Source: Thiotrichaceae bacterium
Lineage (GTDB): Bacteria > Pseudomonadota > Gammaproteobacteria > Beggiatoales > Beggiatoaceae
Assembly (NCBI GenBank): GCA_028688145.1
Contig: JAQTYU010000001.1
Span: forward strand, 454,284-518,283
DNA length: 64,000 nucleotides
Reading direction: 5' to 3'
The notes beneath the pieces were generated by a model, which had not been told where the DNA came from, made no database searches, and worked only from the letters and a program-made list of their open reading frames with translations. Shown here piece after piece: positions 22,680 through 31,892 of this stretch. The position numbers and the translations under genes were made by a program. Numbering within the stretch: position 1 is the first letter of the stretch; each line of letters opens with the position of its first letter.

Positions 22680-24503
22680 TTAGCTGCGCTTTCTAGGGGG
22701 CTTGCTGCGTGAGTCAGCTGCCTTAAAATCAGGCTTAAAGGTGCTGGGTTTACGCGGTGCTCTGGGCTTGCTAGCACGCACATCACCTGCGCCACCACTG
22801 CGATCTTCCGCTAAACTCAAATGCAGTTGTTGACCACAAACCCACACTTTCTTTAACAGACGTACTGCATCGCGTGAAATGTCTTGTGGCAAGTCAACCG
22901 TGCTGTAACTGTCATAGAGTTTGATATGCCCAATATTCGCGCTATCAATCCCCGCTTCATTCGCAATCGCGCCGACGATATGTTTCGGTTGCACATTGTG
23001 CTCACGACCCACTTCGATACGGAAACGTTGCATTCCTGCTTCAGGGCCTGTGTCAGGACGTTCTCTGCGTTCTGAACGCTCAGGTCTTTCACCACGTTCG
23101 CCACGCTCACTGCGTTCCCGAGGAGGACGATCACTAAAGGCTTTAGCAGCGACAGGCTCAGGCTTTTTCTTCATCAACAAAGGACGTTTCTTTTGGACTA
23201 AAAACGCCAAAGCTGAAGCGATTTCGCTTAAACCAATATCATGTTCTGCTTGATACTTGTTGATTAAATCTTCAAAGAAGGTTAAATCTTCAGCCTCTAA
23301 AGTGTCGGTGATAGTTTGCTTAAACTGAGTAATGCGACGATCCACGATGTCTTCATGCGTCGGCAATTGCATCGGGGTAATCGGTTGATGCGTGGCACGT
23401 TCAATCGCGCGTAACATGCTTTGTTCACGAGGAGACACGAATAAAATCGCTTCACCTTTGCGTCCAGCGCGTCCCGTGCGTCCAATACGATGCACATAAG
23501 CTTCAGTATCGGTCGGAATATCGTAGTTGATAACGTGAGAAATCCGTTCTACGTCTAAACCGCGTGCTGCCACGTCAGTTGCAATCACGATGTCTAAATC
23601 GCCGCTCTTCAAACGTTCGACAGTTTTTTCACGCACGGATTGATTCATGTCGCCATTTAAAGGCGCACTGGAATAACCGCGAGCTTCTAACTTTTCAGCC
23701 AGTTCAACCGTGGCAGTTTTGGTGCGCACGAACACGAGAATCGCTTCAAAATCTTCCACTTCAAGAATGCGGGTTAAAGCATCCAGTTTGTGTAAACCTG
23801 AGACCTGCCAGTAACGTTGCTTAATCGTAGAAACGGTGGTGGTCTTGCTCTTGATATGGATTTCGACAGGATTTTTTAAGTGACGTTTTGCCACCCGACG
23901 AATCACATCAGGCATGGTTGCTGAGAATAAAGCAACCTGACGCGTGGCGGGAGTGTGTTCTAAAATCACTTCTACGTCATCGATAAAGCCCATACGTAGC
24001 ATTTCGTCAGCTTCATCCAACACTAAAGCAGAGAGCTGATCTAAGACTAAAGTACGGCGACGTAAGTGATCTAAAATCCGTCCGGGTGTTCCCACCACGA
24101 CATGCACGCCACGTTTTAATTGGCGTAATTGGGTATCCATGCCTTGTCCGCCGTAAACGGGCAAGACGTGAAAACCTTGCATGTAGCGCGCATAGGTTTG
24201 CATCGCTTCGGCAACTTGAATCGCTAATTCCCGCGTGGGGGTCAACACTAAAATCTGTGGGCTTTGACGGCTTAAATCTAAACGGCTTAACAAAGGCAAG
24301 GAGAAGGCGGCGGTTTTACCCGTGCCTGTTTGGGCTTGCCCTAATAAATCGCGCCCTGCCAATAAATGGGGAATACTTTCGGCTTGAATTGGAGAGGGGC
24401 TTTCATAACCCACTTCTTCAACAGCTTTTAAAACGGCAGGTGCGAGGTTTAATTCGGAAAAACGGATGGTAGTTTCGGGATTTTCGGTAGTTTCTGTGGA
24501 CAT
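22680..24503 (-). CDS. deaD: DEAD-box ATP-dependent RNA helicase (DeaD/CsdA type)
   Basis: A cytoplasmic RNA helicase acting in ribosome assembly and RNA decay, often cold-induced. The 607-residue protein shows the Q-motif (FSELNLAPAVLKAVEEVGYE), Walker A AQTGTGKTAAF near 57, PTRELAIQVAEAM, DEADEMLRMGF near 165, SATMP, and the C-terminal helicase motifs VFVRTK, ATDVAARGLDVERI and HRIGRTGRAGRKG. After about 380 comes an Arg/Glu-rich low-complexity stretch and then a DbpA-type RNA-binding domain at about 490-565 (MQRFRIEVGREHNVQPKHIV). The long basic tail is typical of CsdA rather than RhlE. Confidence 0.94.
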   Translation of the reverse strand: MSTETTENPETTIRFSELNLAPAVLKAVEEVGYESPSPIQAESIPHLLAGRDLLGQAQTGTGKTAAFSLPLLSRLDLSRQSPQILVLTPTRELAIQVAEAMQTYARYMQGFHVLPVYGGQGMDTQLRQLKRGVHVVVGTPGRILDHLRRRTLVLDQLSALVLDEADEMLRMGFIDDVEVILEHTPATRQVALFSATMPDVIRRVAKRHLKNPVEIHIKSKTTTVSTIKQRYWQVSGLHKLDALTRILEVEDFEAILVFVRTKTATVELAEKLEARGYSSAPLNGDMNQSVREKTVERLKSGDLDIVIATDVAARGLDVERISHVINYDIPTDTEAYVHRIGRTGRAGRKGEAILFVSPREQSMLRAIERATHQPITPMQLPTHEDIVDRRITQFKQTITDTLEAEDLTFFEDLINKYQAEHDIGLSEIASALAFLVQKKRPLLMKKKPEPVAAKAFSDRPPRERSERGERGERPERSERRERPDTGPEAGMQRFRIEVGREHNVQPKHIVGAIANEAGIDSANIGHIKLYDSYSTVDLPQDISRDAVRLLKKVWVCGQQLHLSLAEDRSGGAGDVRASKPRAPRKPSTFKPDFKAADSRSKPPRKRS

Positions 24504-24672
24504 GTAGAACCTGTTTGAGCGGGTCTTGGCAACAAGATTGTATTCAAGACAAAAAAAGTAAGACGTAATTTTAAGACGATAATTTTACACGGTTTGCGAA
24601 TTGAAAATAGCAATAAATCACTTCTTTTTAAAAAAGAAGCGCGTAAAAGTTTTAGGTTGCGGATAGGATTCG

Positions 24673-25479
24673 CTAGGCGACAAAGGCTTGTGGCGGTGCG
24701 AAGGGACTTTGTTGTTTACGCAGTTTTAAATCATGATGGTGCAGTAATAGGGTCGTGACATAGAGGGAGCTTAGTAAGCCCGTCACTAGTGTATAGGTAA
24801 ATTGCAGATAAGGCACGACTTCTATTTTATTTTCACCCAAAATAACTAATAAACTTTCAAGACTACCAATACTGAGCAAGCCCAAAAACACCGAGACCAT
24901 CAAGGGGAAAGTCAGGGCGGCTGCGGTACGCCACCATTCGCCTGCGACTAATTTGTAACTGGCAGTTAAGGCGGTAAAGCCGTTGGCGCGGTCGAATAAA
25001 ATGCAAGGCATGAATAATACCAGAGCAATCCCAAAGTAAATAGCAGGGAAAATAATCATCATGCCGAGCACATTAAAGAGAGTGTACAGGATCGCCGCAA
25101 CAAATAATGGTAATAATTTACCTATCGCCATCATAAATGCTTGAAAGTTACTGAGTGCTTGGGTTTCTAACAAGGCATTCACACGATAAAACAGGGTGGC
25201 GTATAAAATTAATATCCCCGTCAGATAAAAGGGAAAATAACTCAAGAAGATATTCATCCCTTCCATCAACACTTTGGGGTCGGGCGAGCTGAGTTCTGGA
25301 ATCAGCAGTCCCGGCAAAAATGACCATGCAGTTAAAACGCTGCTGGGCAATAAGACCGTTAAAAAGCTTGCGAGAAACAAGCGCGCACTGTGCTCGAATA
25401 ATTTACCCAAGGTGACAGGGTCGGCGGGTAAGACAAACACTCGCATTCGCTTCAAATCATACCCCAGTTGCCACGGCAT
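24673..25479 (-). CDS. Integral membrane protein of unknown function
   Basis: I do not recognise the family with confidence. The 268-residue chain has about six hydrophobic segments (for example FLASFLTVLLPSSVL, ILILYATLFY, VAAILYTLFNVLGMMIIF, YFGIALVLFMPCILF, FPLMVSVFLGLLSIGS) and a short basic tail. The layout resembles the BPSS1780/YciC-like membrane families. It overlaps the end of sseA by 23 bases; an ATG at 25446, 11 codons in, would avoid most of the overlap. A weak self-complementary stretch at 24621-24639 follows its stop. Confidence 0.65.
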   Translation of the reverse strand: MPWQLGYDLKRMRVFVLPADPVTLGKLFEHSARLFLASFLTVLLPSSVLTAWSFLPGLLIPELSSPDPKVLMEGMNIFLSYFPFYLTGILILYATLFYRVNALLETQALSNFQAFMMAIGKLLPLFVAAILYTLFNVLGMMIIFPAIYFGIALVLFMPCILFDRANGFTALTASYKLVAGEWWRTAAALTFPLMVSVFLGLLSIGSLESLLVILGENKIEVVPYLQFTYTLVTGLLSSLYVTTLLLHHHDLKLRKQQSPFAPPQAFVA

Positions 25480-26302
25480 GTTCTAAGCGGGTAATCCATT
25501 CACTCCAAGAACCCACATAAAGGCGCGCCCCACTTAAACCCGCAATTTCCATCGCTAAAATATTATGGCAAGCCGTCACCCCTGAGCCACACATGCTAAT
25601 GACTCGTTCTGGCGGCACATCGAGGGCTTCAAAACGGGCGCGCAACGTCTCTGCCGCCAAAAATGAACCATCTGCTGTGAGGTTAAGCGACAAGGGAAAA
25701 TTCTTGGCAAAAGGCACATGTCCTGCAATTGGGTCAATGGGTTCTTGTTCGCCGCGAAAACGTTCGGGAGGACGGGCATCAATTAATACACAGCCTAAGT
25801 TTTGCAATTCATGGGCGACAAATTCGGTGCTAACCCATAAATTATCTTGAGCAACGCCGTGAAATTCACAGGGGGTAATCTGAGGGCTTACATCCGTCAG
25901 CGGATAATCAGCGCGTTGCCATGCGGTGAGTCCACCATCCAGCACCGCAACTGCTTGATGTCCAACCCAACGCAATAACCACCACAATCTACCTGCCATC
26001 ATTCCAGAAACATCATCATAAACCACGACTTGGGTATTATTATTAATTCCCCAAGAACCCAGTTTTGCCATAAATTGCGTGGCATCAGGCAAGGGGTGAC
26101 GACCCGTACTGTGGGTTTTAGAAGCCGACAAATCAAAATCCAAATTGGCATAACGCGCATTGGGTAAATGTGCTGCCGTGTAAGCACGGTATCCTGCTTT
26201 GGTATCCATTAAATTAAAACGACAATCGACAATGACCCAATTGGGCTGATCTAGGTTTGCAAACAGAGCTTCTGGCGTAATCAGGGTGGAAAATGTTGTC
26301 AT
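25457..26302 (-). CDS. sseA: Two-domain sulfurtransferase (SseA type)
   Basis: The 281-residue protein has two rhodanese domains. The N-terminal one is at about 5-130 (ANLDQPNWVIVDCRFNL, and WGINNNTQVVVYDD). The C-terminal one carries the active loop MCGSGVTACHN near 238, whose cysteine forms the persulfide. The CGSGVTA loop is typical of 3-mercaptopyruvate sulfurtransferases rather than thiosulfate-preferring rhodanese (CRxGxR). It transfers sulfane sulfur to cyanide or thiols. It lies 43 bases downstream of ftsY and overlaps the following membrane protein gene. Confidence 0.9.
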   Translation of the reverse strand: MTTFSTLITPEALFANLDQPNWVIVDCRFNLMDTKAGYRAYTAAHLPNARYANLDFDLSASKTHSTGRHPLPDATQFMAKLGSWGINNNTQVVVYDDVSGMMAGRLWWLLRWVGHQAVAVLDGGLTAWQRADYPLTDVSPQITPCEFHGVAQDNLWVSTEFVAHELQNLGCVLIDARPPERFRGEQEPIDPIAGHVPFAKNFPLSLNLTADGSFLAAETLRARFEALDVPPERVISMCGSGVTACHNILAMEIAGLSGARLYVGSWSEWITRLEHAVATGV

Positions 26303-26345
26303 AATGAATACTCCTTGAGGAGGGTTTCCAAGATGTGACTAAAAA

Positions 26346-27338
26346 TTAATCACGACTGAGTAAAGCTTCTACAAAATTTTCTGCCTCAAACACACGTAAA
26401 TCTTCAATTCCTTCACCAACCCCAATAAAGCGCAGCGGTAAGCCGAGCTGTTTGGCGATGGCGAACACGATACCGCCTTTTGCAGTGCCGTCTAACTTGG
26501 TCACGGCTAAACCTGACACTTGCACCGCCTGATGAAATTGACGGGCTTGTATCAACGCGTTTTGCCCGGTACCACCGTCTAGGATCAATAAGGTTTCGTG
26601 GGGGGCATTTTCATCGATGCGTTGCAGCACGCGCCGCACTTTTTTCAACTCTTCCATCAAATTATCTTGGGTGTGTAAACGCCCTGCGGTGTCGGCAATT
26701 AATACATCAATTTTACGTGCCGTGGCAGCTTGCAAGGCATCAAAAATCACTGAGGCAGAATCTGCCCGCCCATGCTGGGCAATCACGGGCACATTATTCA
26801 CTTCGCCCCAAGCTTTTAATTGTTCCACAGCCGCCGCACGGAAAGTATCGCCTGCGGCAAGCATGACCGAACGCCCTTCAGCTTGAAAACGTTTTGCCAG
26901 TTTACCAATGGTGGTGGTTTTTCCTGAACCATTGATGCCGACCATTAAAATCACAAACGGTTTGCCTAAGTTTTCAGGGATAGTTAAAGGGGCTTCCACT
27001 GGTTCTAAAATTTTAATCATGTCTTCTTTCAAGACTTGAAATAAGGCTTGTGGGTCTGCCAGTTGTTTACGTGAAACGCGTTCAGTGAGGTCTTTAATTA
27101 AAACTTGGGTGGCTTCAATGCCAACATCGGAGGTCAATAATAGGGTTTCGATGTCTTCTAATAGCTCGGCATCGATGGTCTTCTTGCCAAGCAGTAGGTT
27201 ACTGAGTCCTGCCGTGAGACCTGCACGGGTACGGCTGAGACCTTGTTTTAAACGGGTGAAAAATCCTGCGGGGGCAGGGGAGGCAACTTCATCGTTGGAT
27301 GTTGCAGGTGTGACTGATTTCTTACCGAATCCGAACAT
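26346..27338 (-). CDS. ftsY: Signal recognition particle receptor FtsY
   Basis: FtsY docks SRP-ribosome complexes at the inner membrane. The 330-residue form has a short N-terminal acidic/linker part (about 30 residues) rather than the long acidic A domain of E. coli. It is followed by the N domain and the G domain: GINGSGKTTTIGKLAKRF near 133, DTFRAAAVEQL near 163, DTAGRLH near 215, TKLDGTAKGG near 276 and the closing GVGEGIEDLRVFE. It is the first gene of the ftsY-sseA-membrane protein run; ftsE and ftsX, its frequent partners, are not next to it here because an IS630-like element lies upstream. Confidence 0.96.
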   Translation of the reverse strand: MFGFGKKSVTPATSNDEVASPAPAGFFTRLKQGLSRTRAGLTAGLSNLLLGKKTIDAELLEDIETLLLTSDVGIEATQVLIKDLTERVSRKQLADPQALFQVLKEDMIKILEPVEAPLTIPENLGKPFVILMVGINGSGKTTTIGKLAKRFQAEGRSVMLAAGDTFRAAAVEQLKAWGEVNNVPVIAQHGRADSASVIFDALQAATARKIDVLIADTAGRLHTQDNLMEELKKVRRVLQRIDENAPHETLLILDGGTGQNALIQARQFHQAVQVSGLAVTKLDGTAKGGIVFAIAKQLGLPLRFIGVGEGIEDLRVFEAENFVEALLSRD

Positions 27339-27464
27339 AGCACTACTTCGTTATGCTGTTATAAAGGCATGATCCTACCTGTGCTGGGTAGAAACTGCAA
27401 ATTTTAAAGTCATGGGGTTCTTGGAGTTTACAAAAGACTTGACGTTATAAAAAGCTTAGGCTGT

Positions 27465-28244
27465 CTATTCTACTGTATAGTATTTAAATTTTAAAAAATA
27501 GACTGAGAGGACATGATCAAGGGCATGATTAAAATTGTCAAATTGCTTCCCAATTTTTTTAAGCCGTGCTTTGATGATTGCCCAACAATTTTCGATGGGA
27601 TTCAAATCAGGCGAGTATGCTGGTAAGAAAACTAAGCGACATTGCGCTTTCTCTAGTCTTAGCTGACTTATGGAAACTGGCATTATCAATAATAATGACC
27701 TGTCCTTGAAGCAGTCCGCATTGACATAGCCATTGAAGACACAAGGCGCAATTAACCGATTATTAACTAATCCTGCAATGATATTAACTCGGCGACTTCT
27801 TTTACCTTTTTTCTCAGCTTCTTCTATACCACTTTCATCAACATATACTATCTTGCTTGCGTCTAACTCATTATGCCTACTCAAATAAGCTTGTCGCTTT
27901 ACTTCATCTCTTTCTTCGTAGTGAAATATTTTTTTACGGGTGATTTTCTGTTGTTTAAGACGGTTCGCCACGGCTTGAGCACTACAATCGAAATGAGCGG
28001 TATATTCGGCTAATATCCAGTCTGGCTCTTTCTCCACCAAGTTAATTAATTCCTCTAGCTCTATTTTCCGTGCTGGATAGGCTTTTCTTGGGAGGACTGA
28101 CACGTCTGCTCGCTGCTCCCACAATTTTAGCCAGTTGCTTAACGTTTGACGGCTGATATGGAAGATTGTCATTGCTTCATCCCACGTCATCCCCTGTTTG
28201 ATGTTGTTTACTATGCATAAACGATAGTCTGTACTGTATGCCAT
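27465..28244 (-). pseudogene. IS630-family transposase with scrambled catalytic segment
   Basis: The 259-codon frame starts with an HTH region (TIFHISRQTLSNWLKLWEQR), has the first catalytic aspartate in IVYVDESGIEEAEKK near 128 and the glutamate motif in FLPAYSPDLNPIENCWA near 215. Between them, residues 178-198 (DRSLLLIMPVSISQLRL) are in the wrong frame; the same DNA read one frame over gives GQVIIIDNASFHKSAKTR, the expected second catalytic aspartate. So a deletion of about 20 codons and compensating frameshifts removed the active site while leaving the frame open. Family members are usually about 340 residues. The frame also runs past the left inverted repeat. Confidence 0.85.
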
Positions 28245-28309
28245 CTCTATGAACTCAAGTATATTGCTTGATTTATTTCATAGTCTATTTTTTAAATTGA
28301 TTTACTATA
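27476..28309. mobile_element. IS630-like insertion sequence, defective
   Basis: Imperfect terminal inverted repeats of about 28 bases lie at 27476-27504 and 28282-28309; both read from the outside TATAGTA then an A/T-rich stretch ending in AAAAAATAGACT. IS630/Tc1-type elements insert at TA, which fits the ends. The transposase lacks an in-frame catalytic motif, so the copy is immobile unless helped in trans. Confidence 0.75.
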
Positions 28310-28476
28310 AAATACATCGAGACCCCTTCTCCCTTTTCAAAGGTAGAGACCAGTAAAAACCACATTTAGGATATTTACAGGGAATTAGGCATTATCAGCC
28401 TTGAATTTGATAGAATGGTACATGTCATTAGCAACTTAGCCTTGCTTTTACCGCTCAACTCAGAGACAGCACACGA

Positions 28477-30144
28477 TTGTATACCGCTTTCTTAAAATTT
28501 TTAGCTTGGTTTAACAAACCCGCCAAACCCGAATGGATTCCCAGCGAAACCCAACTTCGCCAATGGGCAAGCAGCGAATGGGTTGAATATCAAGCTTGGT
28601 CATTTCACAATAGTTTCATCAGCTTGGCGCAATGGCAAGCTTTGCGCGAGTTGGCGCACACTTGGGAAAATCCACCGCTGATTAGCTTGGTCACGCCTGT
28701 GTTTAACACCGAGCCTGAACAATTGCGGGAATGTGTCTATTCCGTGCTCACGCAAACTTATCCGTATTGGGAATTACATTTAATCGACGATGGCAGCAGC
28801 CGCGCTGACACTTTGGAATGTTTAAAAGGTTTTGCGGTTTTAGATGAACGCATTAAAGTGCAACATTTGCCACAAAATCAAGGGATTTGCCATGCAACCA
28901 ATCGCGGCATTGAAGCGGCGGCGGGTGAATTTGTCGCATTTTTAGACCACGACGACCGCATTGCGCCTGACGCTTTGCACCATGTTGTCGCCTTGCTGCA
29001 AAACTTTCCCGACACCGACATTGTTTACAGCGACCGCGATATGTTGTCACCGCGCGGCTTTCGTTTCATGCACTTATTCAAGCCTGCATGGTCGCCAGAA
29101 ACTTTGCTGTCAGGCAATTATTTATTTCATTTATTGGTGTATCGCACCGCCTTATTGCACAAATTGGACGGCACGCGCCTCGGTTTTGAAGGCTCGCAGG
29201 ATTATGATTTGATTTTACGCGCCGCCGAATTAAATCCTGTGGTGCGCCATTTGCCCAAAGTGCTTTATCATTGGCGGCAACATGCCCAATCTGTAGCGTT
29301 GGCGCATGGTGCAAAAGAATATGCCTATATCGCAGGAATTAAAGCTTTAGAACAAGCCTTGCAGCGGCGCGGTTTACATGCCACCGTCAGCGAAAATAAA
29401 GCCTTATGGCGCGGAAATTATCGGGTGCATTTTGCCGCACCGCCTGAAAATAGTTATCAAGTCATTAAAATTCGCGCAAGTCTTAATTATGCAGAACAAA
29501 TTAATCAAGCCTTTGCACAGCATGAAGCCGCAAACTCGCTGATATTTCTCGCTGAAACTGTTGAACCGCTGGCTGAAGATTCATTCACAGAATTATTAGG
29601 CAGTTTACAGATTCCTGAAGTGGCTTTGGTCACCGGGAAAATTGTAGACCGCGCCCAAAATTTAGTTCATGCAGGTTTAGTTTTGCGGGAATCTGGAATC
29701 CCTTTATGTTCTTATCAAGGCACACCCGCAAGCACGCCGGGCTACATGGCTGCGACGGCAATTTTACGCAATGTCAGCGTACCCCATCCCGCCGCTTTCG
29801 CGTTGAAACGCAATGTGTGGGAAAAGCTGGGCGGCTTAAATGTCCATTATCAAAGCGTTTATGGTTTATGGGATTTCGCACTGCGCGCTTTACACGACAA
29901 TACGCGCTGTGTGTATACGCCTTTTGCTGAATTTATTAGCGATGTCAGTGAAGATTTTACCGCCTTGCCCGAGTGCGAACGTGCAGAGTTTGCAACAACG
30001 TGGCACACTTGGCTGCAACAAGGTGATCCTTATTATAATCCTCACTTGACTCAACACTTATTAGACATGGGGCTAGAAGTACAGCCGCCCGTGTACGAAC
30101 CGCTCAGTGATTATGTTTCAATCCAGACCCCAGCTGTCGAATGA
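28477..30144 (+). CDS. Family 2 glycosyltransferase
   Basis: The 555-residue protein has a GT-A glycosyltransferase domain at about 65-290: PLISLVTPVFNTEPEQLREC, LIDDGSSRADT near 107 and the metal-binding FLDHDD near 152, with the acceptor-loop region around GFEGSQDYDLILRAAEL near 235. The C-terminal half (300-555) resembles a second GT2-like module seen in rhamnosyl- and O-antigen-type transferases, with WEKLGGLN near 450. It most likely builds surface polysaccharide or glycosylates a surface structure; the donor sugar cannot be read. The start is a TTG at 28477 with a weak Shine-Dalgarno, so the true N terminus is uncertain. Confidence 0.85.
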   Translation: MYTAFLKFLAWFNKPAKPEWIPSETQLRQWASSEWVEYQAWSFHNSFISLAQWQALRELAHTWENPPLISLVTPVFNTEPEQLRECVYSVLTQTYPYWELHLIDDGSSRADTLECLKGFAVLDERIKVQHLPQNQGICHATNRGIEAAAGEFVAFLDHDDRIAPDALHHVVALLQNFPDTDIVYSDRDMLSPRGFRFMHLFKPAWSPETLLSGNYLFHLLVYRTALLHKLDGTRLGFEGSQDYDLILRAAELNPVVRHLPKVLYHWRQHAQSVALAHGAKEYAYIAGIKALEQALQRRGLHATVSENKALWRGNYRVHFAAPPENSYQVIKIRASLNYAEQINQAFAQHEAANSLIFLAETVEPLAEDSFTELLGSLQIPEVALVTGKIVDRAQNLVHAGLVLRESGIPLCSYQGTPASTPGYMAATAILRNVSVPHPAAFALKRNVWEKLGGLNVHYQSVYGLWDFALRALHDNTRCVYTPFAEFISDVSEDFTALPECERAEFATTWHTWLQQGDPYYNPHLTQHLLDMGLEVQPPVYEPLSDYVSIQTPAVE

Positions 30145-30154
30145 GCAAAGCATC

Positions 30155-30222
30155 GATAGGTCGGTGACTTGCCTCTCCGTCAACGTAGAGCTTACCAAAA
30201 ATGATAACATACGAACGCATGT
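30155..30222 (+). repeat. Dispersed intergenic repeat, copy A
   Basis: The segment from AGGTCGGTGAC through CCGTCAACGTAGAGCTTACC to GAACGCAT matches 62716-62791 closely, the best part being GAGCTTACCAAAA followed by GATAACA and AACGCAT. It lies in the leader of the PilN-like gene at 30280. Confidence 0.6.
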
Positions 30223-30279
30223 GAGCACCATTGAACTATTCCCCTGAAGGAAGCGGTTTCAGACCTTAAAGGAAATTGG

Positions 30280-31560
30280 ATGAAAAAATTCAAACTGCCT
30301 CAACTCTTTAAAAAATCCAAAACCTCGCAAACCGCGCTGTGTGATATTTGCTTAATCGCCCACAACAATGTGTTGTTTCATGCCGAGCAACAGAATTTAG
30401 TCGCACAAGCTGATGAATCGATGCTGACGCTGAGTCCTGCGGAATTGGCAGAAGCGGCGCGGCGTTTATTGCCGACAACGGACGATAAAAAACGCATTGC
30501 CTTAAGTTTACCCAGCAGTGAATTTGTCGCGACTTCTTTAACTTTGCCTGCGATTTCTGCCCAAAGCTTGAAAAATGCGGTGATGCTGCAATTGCCGACT
30601 TTATTGCCGGGCATTAATGAACCTTTATTATTGGCGGTGCAAGCCCAACCCCAAGGCGGGCAAACCGTGGCATTGTGGCTGTCGGTGAAACGCGCTGAAG
30701 AATTGTATCGCGCCTTTGAAAAAGTCGGTTTATTTCTCGCCTGTATTTTACCGCGTCCTTTGGTCAGTTTGCCTGTGAATAACAAGGGCTTGAACTGTAT
30801 CCATGACGAAGATGAACAGCATGTCACGTATGTGGAATGGTCAGGCTCGGCAATTACGCGCTGGTTAAGCGTGCCCAAGCAAGATTTAGGCGTGGGTGAG
30901 TTTCACCAGCAATTGCAGGAAATGATTAAATTATTCCCGCCAATTGATGAACCCATCGTGAAAGCCCAGCCCACCGATTGGCAATTGTTGCCGATGCCTT
31001 CTGAAGTGGTTTATCAATATGCTTTTGTGCCGCATGGCGCAATTGTACGCATGGCGCAATGGGCGCAACAAGCCAAACGGCGCAATATGGTGATTGCGGC
31101 GGGCGTGGCAGCGAGTTGCATGGTGCTGCTGATTATTGGGGTGTGGATTTATGAAAGCCGTTTAAATTCACAACTTGATGAGCTGAAATTGCAAACCGTA
31201 GACATCAGTAAATTGCGGGCGGAAGTAGTGGATATTGATGAAAAAATCGCGCCTGTGAAAAACTTCCCACGCCAAAATGCTGCCGAAATGCTGGATACTT
31301 TGGATAAATTAATTCCGAAAGATACGTGGATTACAGGTTTTCGTTTGGAGGCGGGCAATATTGAATTAGAAGGCTACAGTCCAAATCCTGCCAAACTTTT
31401 GGAAATGGTTGCCAGTGAAAAACGTTTTGCCGAGGTGGCTTTCAGCCGTGCCACCCGTTCCGAACAGGAAAAGAAAGAAGAAAGCTTCGGGATGAAGTTT
31501 AAACTGAATGGCATTAATGTACCCGCGTATTGGTTGGAATATTTTCCGCCTGAGAAATAA
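30280..31560 (+). CDS. PilM/PilN-like (GspL-type) membrane protein
   Basis: Residues 15-200 look like a PilM/GspL-type actin-like domain (KKRIALSLPSSEFVATSLTL; AVMLQLPTLLPGI). One transmembrane helix lies near 272-290 (MVIAAGVAASCMVLLIIGVW). Residues 292-426 form a PilN-type periplasmic domain with a short coiled coil (LNSQLDELKLQTVDISKLR) and KLIPKDTWITGFRLEAGN. PilM-PilN normally form separate proteins of the type IV pilus alignment complex, while GspL fuses the two parts in type II secretion. No partner genes lie nearby, so its machine is unknown. A good Shine-Dalgarno (AAAGGAAA) precedes the ATG. Confidence 0.75.
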   Translation: MKKFKLPQLFKKSKTSQTALCDICLIAHNNVLFHAEQQNLVAQADESMLTLSPAELAEAARRLLPTTDDKKRIALSLPSSEFVATSLTLPAISAQSLKNAVMLQLPTLLPGINEPLLLAVQAQPQGGQTVALWLSVKRAEELYRAFEKVGLFLACILPRPLVSLPVNNKGLNCIHDEDEQHVTYVEWSGSAITRWLSVPKQDLGVGEFHQQLQEMIKLFPPIDEPIVKAQPTDWQLLPMPSEVVYQYAFVPHGAIVRMAQWAQQAKRRNMVIAAGVAASCMVLLIIGVWIYESRLNSQLDELKLQTVDISKLRAEVVDIDEKIAPVKNFPRQNAAEMLDTLDKLIPKDTWITGFRLEAGNIELEGYSPNPAKLLEMVASEKRFAEVAFSRATRSEQEKKEESFGMKFKLNGINVPAYWLEYFPPEK

Positions 31561-31561
31561 G

Positions 31562-31596
31562 GGGTATTGAATGAAAGTAACTTTTCAACAATACCC
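31562..31596 (+). terminator. Hairpin after the PilN-like gene
   Basis: GGGTATTG at 31562-31569 pairs with CAATACCC at 31589-31596, and the inner TGAAAGT pairs with ACTTTTCA. It follows the stop by two bases. A GTAGCCCGTATGAAGCG-type dispersed repeat follows at 31602-31632; a reverse-oriented relative lies within 39770-39800. Confidence 0.6.
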
Positions 31597-31683
31597 AATA
31601 GGTAGCCCGTATGAAGCGTAGCGGAATGCGGGTAGTTAAACACCTAGGAAACATATGACATGACAAAGATATTTGCTGCTGGA

Positions 31684-31892
31684 GCTCAAAAGAAGGCAGC
31701 CCTAGGTAAAACAGGTTTTGTACCCGTCAAGGTAAGGTGGGTAGTCGAACGTTCCAATGCTTGGGTAGAGAGATGTAAGTCGTTAGTTAAGAACTTTGAG
31801 CGCAGTCTTGAGAACGCTAATACCAAACTGTGCTTTATCAGGCTTATCATTAAACAACTCGCTTCTCTTTAATGATTCCAAATCGGTTCTAT
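31684..31892 (+). pseudogene. IS5-type transposase 3' remnant with right inverted repeat
   Basis: The frame reads GKTGFVPVKVRWVVERSNAW and continues to FIRLIIKQLASL, matching the C-terminal part of the element at 195-1120. The right terminal repeat at 31874-31892 differs from the intact one at only two of 19 positions. The left end and most of the transposase are gone. It lies between the PilN-like gene and a hypothetical gene whose start codon lies in the inverted repeat. Confidence 0.85.

Noticed and set aside
30378..30878. 166-codon minus-strand frame opposite the PilN-like gene
   Set aside because: It is the shadow of a well-supported gene and shows no family motif.
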